From: JBFFXF01 sp041569895
GTDB taxonomy: Bacteria > Planctomycetota > UBA8108 > JACQVS01
Direction: 5' to 3'
Length of the DNA: 18,688 nt
NCBI GenBank assembly: GCA_041569895.1
Contig: JBFFXF010000138.1
Coordinates: 1-18,688 of the forward strand
The translations under genes were made by a program, and so were the position numbers. This document shows, piece after piece, positions 1 through 6,686 of this stretch (its first letter is position 1; each line of letters opens with the position of its first letter). The notes below the pieces were generated by a model, which worked only from the letters and a program-made list of their open reading frames with translations, ran no database searches and was not told the DNA's origin.

Positions 1-1
1 C

Positions 2-559
2 TTCGCGCCGCCCCACGGGCCGTGCCTGCGGTGCGTGCTGCCCGATCCGCCGCCCGCGGGGTCTCTGCCGACGTGCGACACCGCCGGCGTCCTCGGGCCT
101 GCAGCCGCGGCGGCGGCCAGCTTCGAGGCGGCGCTCGCCATCCGGTGCCTCGCCCATCCGGAGTCGCGCGCGGAGCTCGCCGGCCTGCTCGTGCGCCTGA
201 CGCTCTGGAGCCCCACCGCGACCACCTCGCGCGTCGAGCCGGACCGCGACTGCCCCGCCTGCGGCCGTGGTCAGCGCGACTTCCTCGAGGGCCACTTCGC
301 CGACTGGGCGACAGTGCTGTGCGGCCAGGAGGCGGTCCAGGTCCTCCCCGCCGGTCGCGGAACGTCGATCGACCTCGAGGCGCTCGCCGAGCGGCTCTCC
401 ACGGCCGGTAAAGTCGAGCTCCGATCCATTCTCCTTCGGTTTTCACCGAATGGCGCGGCGCACCGAATCACTGTATTCCAGGACGGAAGAGCGATTGTCG
501 GGGGTACGCGCGACGCCGCGACGGCGCGCCGACTTTACGACCGTTACGTGGGACAGTAG
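2..559 (+). CDS. ThiF/MoeB/HesA-family E1-like adenylyltransferase, C-terminal part (5' truncated by window edge)
   Basis: Only the last 185 codons or so are present; the frame is open from base 2, so the gene starts upstream. Enzymes of this family adenylate the C-terminal glycine of a ubiquitin-like sulfur carrier (MoaD or ThiS) in molybdopterin or thiamine synthesis. Visible hallmarks are a CxxC pair (Cys codons at 23 and 32), followed by LPDPPPAG and then PTCDTAGVLGP, which is the typical region after the first zinc pair. A second zinc pair, CPACG, has its Cys codons at 251 and 260. The C-terminus reads FQDGRAIVGGT...ARRLYDRYVGQ, the usual end of MoeB/ThiF proteins. The ATP-binding Rossmann part lies outside the window, so MoeB, ThiF and HesA cannot be told apart here. 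The end of the gene is slightly more AT-rich and overlaps a possible promoter for the next gene. Confidence 0.88.
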   Translation, partial: FAPPHGPCLRCVLPDPPPAGSLPTCDTAGVLGPAAAAAASFEAALAIRCLAHPESRAELAGLLVRLTLWSPTATTSRVEPDRDCPACGRGQRDFLEGHFADWATVLCGQEAVQVLPAGRGTSIDLEALAERLSTAGKVELRSILLRFSPNGAAHRITVFQDGRAIVGGTRDAATARRLYDRYVGQ

Positions 560-562
560 TAT
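534..562 (+). promoter_or_regulatory. Possible sigma-70-like promoter for the EIIA gene
   Basis: TTTACG (534-539) and TAGTAT (557-562) match 4 of 6 bases each of the -35 and -10 consensus and are separated by exactly 17 bases. They span the stop codon of the upstream gene. Transcription would start near 569, leaving a leader of about 95 bases before the preferred ATG at 665. This is a consensus match only, and such matches arise by chance. Confidence 0.3.
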
Positions 563-664
563 TCGATGAGAAGGCGTGCTGTCGCCCCGCGCGACATGTC
601 GGGGAGATTCAGCGCGCTGACGGAGAGCGTGGAAGACACCAGGAGACCCGCTGCACACCGCGAC

Positions 665-1120
665 ATGAAGTCACTCTCCCGCCTTCTCTCGAAGGATCGG
701 ATTCGCTGGCTCCAGTCACCGACGAAGGAGGAATGCCTCCGCGAGCTGGTCGAGACGCTCGTCAAGACGTCCGACCCGTCGGCGGGGCTGCCCCCGACCG
801 AGGACGTGCTCGAGGCCATCCAGGAGCGCGAGAAGCTCCTGTCGACCGGCTTCGGCCTCGGGCTCGCCATCCCCCACGCGAAGCTGAGCGGCGTCAAGGA
901 GTTCGCCATCGGCCTCGGGATCCACCGCGAGGGGCTCGCCTACGAGTCGATCGACGACAAGCCGGTCCACATCATGGTGATGATCCTCTGCCCGAGCGCC
1001 CAGCAGGAGGAGTACCTGCGCGTGCTGTCGCGGGTCACCTCCTTCCTGAAGGCCAACCGCGACCGCCTGCTCTCCCTCGAGAGCGCCGAGGAGATCTTCA
1101 ACCTGACGCTCGAATACTAG
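665..1120 (+). CDS. Stand-alone PTS EIIA (fructose/nitrogen-type, PtsN-like) protein
   Basis: A 151-residue protein covering a single PTS EIIA type-2 domain, the usual length for PtsN. The motif GFGLGLAIPHAK carries the expected phospho-acceptor histidine at residue 71, close to His73 of E. coli PtsN. No EIIB or EIIC domain is attached and no sugar permease is nearby. A regulatory role, relaying phosphoryl state to a target protein, is therefore more likely than sugar uptake. The start at 665 gives MKSLSRLLSKDRI, matching the family's usual opening. The frame extends upstream to ATGs at 566 and 596, but that stretch has no family-like sequence. AGGAG at 641-645 is rather far (19 bases) from the chosen ATG, so the start is somewhat uncertain. 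The gene stops 196 bases before moxR and may form its own transcription unit. Confidence 0.85.
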   Translation: MKSLSRLLSKDRIRWLQSPTKEECLRELVETLVKTSDPSAGLPPTEDVLEAIQEREKLLSTGFGLGLAIPHAKLSGVKEFAIGLGIHREGLAYESIDDKPVHIMVMILCPSAQQEEYLRVLSRVTSFLKANRDRLLSLESAEEIFNLTLEY

Positions 1121-1147
1121 CCGCGGACGGCGCTCGGACCGGCCCTC

Positions 1148-1207
1148 CCGTACACGTTCCCGTTCCCGTTCCCGTCCCCGTACCCGCTCCCGTCCTCGTC
1201 CCCGTCC
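1148..1207 (+). repeat. Degenerate hexanucleotide array, ten CCGNNC-type units
   Basis: Ten consecutive 6-base units fill 60 bases exactly: CCGTAC, ACGTTC, CCGTTC twice, CCGTCC, CCGTAC, CCGCTC, CCGTCC, TCGTCC, CCGTCC. Positions 2, 3 and 6 (C, G, C) are invariant while positions 1, 4 and 5 drift. The array lies in the untranslated gap before the MoxR gene. Two shorter arrays with period 6 occur later in the same locus (5385-5420 and 7770-7799). Confidence 0.85.
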
Positions 1208-1316
1208 CCGCAGCGCTTCCCCCCATTTTTTCCGCGAATCCCCCGCCCCGAAGCCGTCTACTCCCCGGGGATGCGACGGGCGTCTCTCCCGGGCCGAAGC
1301 GATCACAGGAGCCACG

Positions 1317-2306
<990 letters not shown>

Positions 2307-2331
2307 GTCGGAGGTTTTTTCGGACGACAGA

Positions 2332-2366
2332 TTGATAAGGAAGGCAGGAAGGCAGGAAGGCAGGAA
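2332..2366 (+). repeat. Left inverted repeat: TTGATAAGG + (GGCAGGAA)3
   Basis: Starts 25 bases after the moxR stop. Three perfect copies of GGCAGGAA (2343-2366) follow TTGATAAGG with partly shared bases, and a degraded GGAAAGGAAGCAGGG continues inward. The array is the mirror of 2835-2870. Confidence 0.9.
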
Positions 2367-2436
2367 CGGAAAGGAAGCAGGGACGCTGCACGAGCCTGCC
2401 TCCCTTGCAGGTCTTCTTCACGAGAGCTGCACGAAT

Positions 2437-2823
2437 CTATCGCTCGAGCAGCACTCGCCGCACGTCGAGCGTCGGAGACAGGAAGTTGAGAAGGAGGCCA
2501 TGTCGTTTTCTGACTGCCTTCAGGTAAGATCGGGTGATAGAGAAGTGGATGTCTTCCAGGCGCTTTACGGTCTTGAGTTCGACAACGACTTCCTCGGCGA
2601 CGAAGAAGTCGAGGCGGTGCAATCCGACCACACGGTTCTTATAGACAATGCGCACGGGAATCTGCCTCTCGAAGTCGAGGCCTCGCAGATCGAACTCCAC
2701 CGCGAGCGCGAGTTCATAGACGGACTCGACGAAGCCCGGCCCGAGAGAGCGGTGGACCGCGATCGCGGCACCGATGATCCGATCGGTCAAGTCCCCGAGC
2801 TCGAGGCCAGTGTCCTGCCCCAT
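2437..2823 (-). CDS. GxxExxY protein (PF13366-type, PD-(D/E)XK nuclease-like)
   Basis: A 128-residue protein on the minus strand, the full usual length for the family. The eponymous motif is G30-F-V-E33-S-V-Y36 in GPGFVESVYE. A nuclease-like core follows, with D72 in HRLDFFVAEEVVVELK and the E82-L-K84 triad member, then IHFSITRSYLKAVRKRHGLLLNF. Proteins of this family are assigned to the PD-(D/E)XK superfamily, but their biological role is largely unknown. The open frame runs much further upstream to 3582 over DUF58; that part is antisense shadow. The ATG at 2823 is chosen because it yields the family start and has AGGAAG (minus strand, 2835-2840) upstream, which lies in the right inverted repeat. 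Wobble positions are visibly more AT-rich than in the neighbours, consistent with transfer. It is convergent with moxR and divergent from DUF58. Confidence 0.88.
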   Translation of the reverse strand: MGQDTGLELGDLTDRIIGAAIAVHRSLGPGFVESVYELALAVEFDLRGLDFERQIPVRIVYKNRVVGLHRLDFFVAEEVVVELKTVKRLEDIHFSITRSYLKAVRKRHGLLLNFLSPTLDVRRVLLER

Positions 2824-2834
2824 CCCTGTTCTTC

Positions 2835-2870
2835 TTCCTGCCTTCCTGCCCTTCCTGCCTTCCTTATGAA
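2835..2870 (-). repeat. Right inverted repeat: TTCATAAGG + GGCAGGAA array
   Basis: Read on the minus strand this is TTCATAAGG followed by GGCAGGAA units, with one extra G after the first unit. It pairs with 2332-2366 base for base apart from that insertion and a G/C difference at the third base. Its inner end supplies the purine-rich stretch that probably serves as ribosome binding site for the GxxExxY gene. On the minus strand, TTGCCC (2888-2893) and CATAAG (2863-2868) could form a weak promoter entering the element, but the 19-base spacer is long. Confidence 0.9.
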
Positions 2871-2976
2871 TCCTCTTCGCAGAAGATGGGCAAAGTCGAG
2901 AGAGCCTAACGTCGCGGTAGGAAGAAGACAAACCCACCCCGGGATCCTCGCCGCTGTACTGGATTTGTGAAGGCCT

Positions 2977-3861
2977 GTGGAAACCAAAGAGCTCCTGAAG
3001 AAAGTCCAACGCATCCAGATCACCGCGAGTCACCTCGTCAATGATGTCCTCGCCGGCGAGTACCACTCCGTGTTCAAGGGGCGCGGCATGGAGTTCGACG
3101 AGGTTCGGCTCTACGTGCCCGGGGATGAGGTGCGGACGATCGACTGGAATGTCACGGCCCGGACCGGTGTGCCGCACGTCAAGCGGTTTGTCGAGGAGCG
3201 CGAGCTGACCGTGCTCCTGCTTGTCGATCAGAGCCCCTCCGGTCGGTTCGGGACGTCGACTCAGCTCAAGAGCGAGGTCGCCGCCGAGATCTGTGCGCTG
3301 CTGGCGTTCTCGGCGATTCGCAACAACGACAAGGTCGGGCTCATCCTCTTCACCGACACGGTCGAGAAGTTCGTGCCGCCGAAGAAGGGGAAGAAGCACG
3401 TCCTGCGGGTCATCCGCGAGCTTCTCCAGCACGAGCCGCGCGGGCACAGCACCGACATCGGCGAGGCGATCGACTACCTGGTGCGCGTGCAGAAGAAGCG
3501 CGCCGTCGTCTTCCTGATCAGCGACTTCATCGCCGACGTCGAGAGCTTCGAGACGCAACTCAAGCTCGCCAACCGGCGGCACGATCTGGTGACGCTGACG
3601 ATCGCGGATCCGCGCGAGGTGCGGCTGCCGCCGCTCGGACTGCTGGAGCTCGAGGACGCCGAGACCGGCGAGGTGACGGTGGTCGACTCGGCCAGCCTCG
3701 CGGTGCGAAGCGACTACGAGCGCATCGGCCGCGAGAAGCGCGGTCGTCTCAACGATCTCTTCCGCAGGATCGACGTCGACCAGGTGGAGATCGACACCGA
3801 CCGGCCCTACATCGACGCCATCATGAGGTTCTTCAAGATGAGGGAGCAGCGACTGCGATGA
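2977..3861 (+). CDS. DUF58 domain protein of the MoxR/Bat system
   Basis: A 294-residue cytoplasmic protein with the hallmark DUF58 sequence. It begins METKELLKKVQRI, continues through GEYHSVFKGRGMEFDEVR (residues 28-44) and PGDEVRTIDWNVTART, then VKRFVEERELTV. A VWA-like fold follows, with D84-Q-S86-P-S88 at the first MIDAS-type position and SDF at 182-184. Partners of MoxR in bat operons have exactly this length and composition. The start is a GTG at 2977, giving the conserved METKELL opening; GAAGG at 2969-2973 lies unusually close (three bases). The stop overlaps the next gene by ATGA. The insertion upstream means it may now depend on transcription through the GxxExxY element or on an unrecognised promoter in 2871-2976. 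Confidence 0.93.
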   Translation: METKELLKKVQRIQITASHLVNDVLAGEYHSVFKGRGMEFDEVRLYVPGDEVRTIDWNVTARTGVPHVKRFVEERELTVLLLVDQSPSGRFGTSTQLKSEVAAEICALLAFSAIRNNDKVGLILFTDTVEKFVPPKKGKKHVLRVIRELLQHEPRGHSTDIGEAIDYLVRVQKKRAVVFLISDFIADVESFETQLKLANRRHDLVTLTIADPREVRLPPLGLLELEDAETGEVTVVDSASLAVRSDYERIGREKRGRLNDLFRRIDVDQVEIDTDRPYIDAIMRFFKMREQRLR

Positions 3862-5354
3862 GCGACGTGAAGCGCGAGGGACCGGCGTCGTCGGGGAAGC
3901 CGCGGCTGGACCTGCCGCGTCGCGAGGAGTGGGGACTCGAGTCGAAGCGGCGTCCCGGCGGCGGGGCGTCGGTGATCGTCGTCGTGCTCCTGCTGGCGGT
4001 CATCGGACTGCACGTCTACTCGCTGGTGCGCGATGGCTCGCGCGATTCCGCGGCCGGCGACGCATCGCGGCCCGCGGCGGTCACCGATCTTCCGCTGCGC
4101 GACATCTCGGCGCGACTCCAGCGCAACAACCTCCACGGCGCGGCGGCACGCGTGCAGGAGGAGCTGCTCGCGACCCTGCCGCTCGAGAAGCGCGACGAGC
4201 GCCGGCGGGCGCTGGTCACTCTCGGGTCGCTGCTCGTCAAGGCGGAGCGATACGAGGAGGCGCTCGTGCGGCTCTACGAGGCCGAGAGCCTTCGGCCGGA
4301 CGCCGACACGCAGCGCGCCATCGACGAGCTGGTCACCCTCTGCCTGCGAAAGCTCGGCAAGCACGACGAACTGGCCCACGAGCTCGCCGACCGCACGAGT
4401 CCGGGCCGCCGGCCCGGCGAGGGCACGCCGGCGGGGCCGGGCGCGGAGGAGGCCTCGCGCGAGGTGGCTCGGATCGGTGTCGAGTCGATCACCATGGCGG
4501 ACCTCGACGCGATGATCGCCGAGCAGGTCGACCGGCGGCTGATGTCGATTCCCGGCCTGGTCGGCGAGGAGCGGGCGAGGTACCGCGAGCGGCTGCTGTC
4601 CGAGTTCCGGGCGCCGCAGACGCGCCTGCAGACGCTGCAGCAGATCGTCGCACGCCGCGTGCTCCATCGCGAGGGCATCGAGCGCGGCCTCGACGAGAGC
4701 CCGGTGGTCGAGCGCGAGCTCGAGGCGTACGAGGAGGAGCTGGTCGCGAGACAGGTCGTGCTCGACGCCATCGACAGGCGCGTCGGCGTCTCGGAGAGCG
4801 ACCTGAGGAACTTCTTCAACGCCTCGCCCGGACGCTGGACGCAGCCGGCGCGGGCGAAGGCGCGCGTGGCGATCCTCGAGAGCGAGACGAAGGCGGCGGA
4901 GGTCCTCGGCGGCGTCCGAAGTGCGGAGGAGCTCGCGACGGCGGCGCGAGAGCACTCGATCGACGAGACGCTGCGCGCCAGCGGGGGCGAGCTCGGCGCG
5001 CCGGTCGTCGAGGGCCAGCCGCTGCCGATCCTCGGCAACGAGCAGGCGCTCGCGGAGGCGATCCTCGCCACCGCAGCGGGCCGGCCGATAGAGCGACCGG
5101 TCGAGGTCGCCGGCGGCTGGGCGATCGCGTTCGTCGAGGAAAAGGCCCCGCGCCGCACGCCGACCTTCGAGGAGGCCCGCGAACGCGTGACCCAGGACTA
5201 CGTGCGCGCCAAGGAGATCGAGGTCCAGCAGCAACTCCTCGAGGAGCTCTTCGCAAAGCACGGAGCCACGGTCCGAACGGAGGCCTTCCTGGATATCTCG
5301 GGCGAGCAAGACCCCGACACGGAAAAGAAGTCCGGTGGCGATGGGAACAACTGA
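3858..5354 (+). CDS. Membrane-anchored SurA/PpiD-like peptidyl-prolyl isomerase (parvulin-type)
   Basis: A 498-residue protein. Residues 1-37 are charged, 38-57 form a single transmembrane anchor (ASVIVVVLLLAVIGLHVYSL), and the rest should face the periplasm. Residues 80-175 resemble TPR-like helices (RYEEALVRLYEAESLRPDA). Residues 205-310 resemble the SurA/PpiD N-terminal chaperone helices, including QQIVARRVLHREGIERGL and a following SESDLRNFF segment typical of this fold. A parvulin-like rotamase domain occupies about 325-430 (ATAAREHSIDETLRASGGELG, then AEAILATAAGRPIERPVE). A helical C-terminal part follows. The start overlaps the DUF58 stop (ATGA), so the two are translationally coupled. 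PPIases are not standard Bat components. It may help fold the periplasmic parts of the BatA/B/D proteins encoded downstream. Domain borders are estimates from sequence patterns. Confidence 0.75.
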   Translation: MSDVKREGPASSGKPRLDLPRREEWGLESKRRPGGGASVIVVVLLLAVIGLHVYSLVRDGSRDSAAGDASRPAAVTDLPLRDISARLQRNNLHGAAARVQEELLATLPLEKRDERRRALVTLGSLLVKAERYEEALVRLYEAESLRPDADTQRAIDELVTLCLRKLGKHDELAHELADRTSPGRRPGEGTPAGPGAEEASREVARIGVESITMADLDAMIAEQVDRRLMSIPGLVGEERARYRERLLSEFRAPQTRLQTLQQIVARRVLHREGIERGLDESPVVERELEAYEEELVARQVVLDAIDRRVGVSESDLRNFFNASPGRWTQPARAKARVAILESETKAAEVLGGVRSAEELATAAREHSIDETLRASGGELGAPVVEGQPLPILGNEQALAEAILATAAGRPIERPVEVAGGWAIAFVEEKAPRRTPTFEEARERVTQDYVRAKEIEVQQQLLEELFAKHGATVRTEAFLDISGEQDPDTEKKSGGDGNN

Positions 5355-5366
5355 CAACACCAGCCC

Positions 5367-6686
5367 ATGCCCACGATGACCCACTCGTACTCGCTCTCGT
5401 CCTCGTCCTCGTCCTCGATGTCCCTCCGACATCGAGACCGACCCGGAAACCGAAAGCAAACCCGAGTCAGCCGCACCAGCCTCCCCAATCTGCGTAATCT
5501 GCGCAATCTGCGTTCCTCCTCATCCTCGACCCGCCACCAGGGCCGAAACCGACTCGGATTCGTCGCCTCCGCCCTCGCCTCTCTCGCCCTCCTCACCGCC
5601 TGCTCGCCAAAGACCGCCTCCGACAACGGGTCGTCCAACGACGCCATCACCCAGGAACACACCCGCGGCCCGGTCACCGTGACGCTGCGCGTCGAGCCGC
5701 CGGAGCCGACCTTCGCGGACCGCATCCGCTACACCATCGACGTCGAGTACGAGGAGGGCGTCGAGGTGATCTTTCCCGAGCCGGGCGAGCAGCTCGCGCC
5801 GGCCAACGAGTCCTTCGATCCGACACAGTTCATCATCCGCGACTACCTGGTGACGCCGCCGGAGCGCACCGCCGGCGGCATGATGCGCGCGTCGCAGTCG
5901 TACATGCTCGAGGTGGTCACCTCGGGCGAGTACACCATCCCGTCGACGACGGTGAAGTTCATCGACAACCGCGCACAGAATGACGCGGACACCGATCCCC
6001 CCGTCGATGGTCCCGTCCCCGAAGACACGGTCATCGCGACCGCGGGCAAGACCTACGAGATCCCCACCGACCCGGTCACCATCACCGTCAAGCCGCTGCC
6101 GGACACCGCGGCGATCGACGACCTGCGCGGCATCGCCGGTCCGGTCGCGCCGCCCGCGGTGCCGCCGACTCTCTTCTGGCCGCTGGTGGTCGCGGGCAGT
6201 CTGGCGGGCACCGCGCTGCTGGTGGTGATCACCGTCAAGCTGGCGCGCCGGCCGGCGAGGCCACCGCCGCCCGTGCCGCCCGAGGAGATCGCCTACCGCG
6301 AGCTCGAGTGGCTGCTCGAGCAGGGATTCGTCGACCGCGGCGAGCTGCGCGAGTTCTACTTCCACCTCAGCCGCATCGTCCGCGAGTACATCGAGCGACG
6401 CTTCGGCCTGCGCGCGCCCGAGCGCACCACCGAGGAGTTCCTCGAGGAGCTGGCGCGCTCGGACCGCCTCGAGGCGCGCCACAAGGAGCTCCTCGGGCGC
6501 TTCCTGGAGAAGGCGGACCTGGTGAAGTTCGCGAAGTACGCGCCGGCGTCGGACGAGATCACCGCGAGCTTCGAGGCCGCCCGCGACTTCATCACCGAGA
6601 CGATCGCCGAGACGCGCGCGCGGCGCGACGAGCGCAGCGCACGCGAGGAGACGCCGACAGAGGAGGTGGCCGGTGGAGCTCGGTGA
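5367..6686 (+). CDS. BatD-like membrane protein with lipobox-like signal; start uncertain
   Basis: A 439-residue reading from ATG 5367. The mature part starts after FVASALASLALLTAC, a lipobox-like signal with Cys79. A beta-rich periplasmic region follows (about 100-245, beginning VTVTLRVEPPEPTFADRIRY and ending VTITVKPL). Then come a transmembrane segment (269-291) and a cytoplasmic helical tail (RELREFYFHLSRIVREYIERRFGLRA-like, to 410). This Ig-like/TM/helical-tail layout mirrors BatD at 10496, at shorter length. Residues 7-20 and 40-49 are translations of repeat arrays (Ser-rich and three NLR units), so the leader before the signal is abnormally long. An ATG at 5418 would shorten it to 62 residues before the Cys; no good ribosome binding site decides. 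Its 3' end overlaps batA by 14 bases. Known bat operons sometimes carry an equivalent gene at this place; the identity as a BatD relative is inferred from layout. Confidence 0.72.
   Translation: MPTMTHSYSLSSSSSSSMSLRHRDRPGNRKQTRVSRTSLPNLRNLRNLRSSSSSTRHQGRNRLGFVASALASLALLTACSPKTASDNGSSNDAITQEHTRGPVTVTLRVEPPEPTFADRIRYTIDVEYEEGVEVIFPEPGEQLAPANESFDPTQFIIRDYLVTPPERTAGGMMRASQSYMLEVVTSGEYTIPSTTVKFIDNRAQNDADTDPPVDGPVPEDTVIATAGKTYEIPTDPVTITVKPLPDTAAIDDLRGIAGPVAPPAVPPTLFWPLVVAGSLAGTALLVVITVKLARRPARPPPPVPPEEIAYRELEWLLEQGFVDRGELREFYFHLSRIVREYIERRFGLRAPERTTEEFLEELARSDRLEARHKELLGRFLEKADLVKFAKYAPASDEITASFEAARDFITETIAETRARRDERSAREETPTEEVAGGAR
5385..5420 (+). repeat. Hexanucleotide array (TCGTCC-type) inside the 5' end of the BatD-like gene
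   Basis: Units are TCGTAC, TCGCTC, TCGTCC three times, then degraded TCGATG. The period and C-G-N-N-C pattern match the arrays at 1148-1207 and 7770-7799. In frame it encodes a Ser-rich run. The final unit contains the alternative start ATG at 5418. Confidence 0.8.
5487..5513 (+). repeat. Tandem 9-bp array, three AATCTGCG(T/C) copies
   Basis: AATCTGCGT (5487-5495), AATCTGCGC (5496-5504) and AATCTGCGT (5505-5513) lie head to tail and encode Asn-Leu-Arg three times. The length is a multiple of three, so the frame is kept. A single further match, AATCTGCGG, lies at 13449-13457 in the leader of the exopolysaccharide operon. Confidence 0.9.
6661..6669 (+). promoter_or_regulatory. Strong ribosome binding site for batA
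   Basis: AGGAGGTGG precedes the GTG at 6673 with good spacing and fixes that start, even though it lies within the coding sequence of the preceding gene. Confidence 0.75.

Larger units (their letters stand above)
2332..2870. mobile_element. Putative small element: GxxExxY gene enclosed by inverted octamer arrays
   Basis: The segment begins with TTGATAAGG plus three GGCAGGAA units and ends with the reverse complement of TTCATAAGG plus the same units. It thus has 35-36 bp terminal inverted repeats differing by one substitution and one extra base. Between them lies one minus-strand gene of the GxxExxY family. The unit separates moxR from DUF58, two genes that normally abut in bat operons, and it runs against the direction of every other gene here. 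No target-site duplication is apparent outside the repeats and no recognised transposase is encoded. Calling it mobile is an inference from structure and position. Confidence 0.5.

Noticed and set aside
566..664. Longer start for the EIIA gene at ATG 566 or 596
   Set aside because: The added residues are Arg-rich and unlike any EIIA. The domain's usual opening begins at ATG 665.
2310..2890. Target-site duplication flanking the inverted repeats
   Set aside because: The bases outside the two arms (ending GGACGACAGA on the left, starting TCCTCTTCGC on the right) do not match, so classic transposition cannot be claimed.
2332..2970. 212-codon plus-strand frame across the inserted element
   Set aside because: It is the antisense of the GxxExxY gene and has no family features.
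2824..3582. N-terminal extension of the GxxExxY gene to 381 codons
   Set aside because: The extension is antisense to the firmly identified DUF58 gene and crosses the inverted repeat. The 128-residue form from ATG 2823 is the family length.
3807..5459. 550-codon open frame on the minus strand
   Set aside because: Antisense to the foldase gene, with no recognisable domain and typical shadow composition.
2332..5513. CRISPR array
   Set aside because: The repeats are 6-9 bp direct tandems with no spacers, and no cas genes are present.
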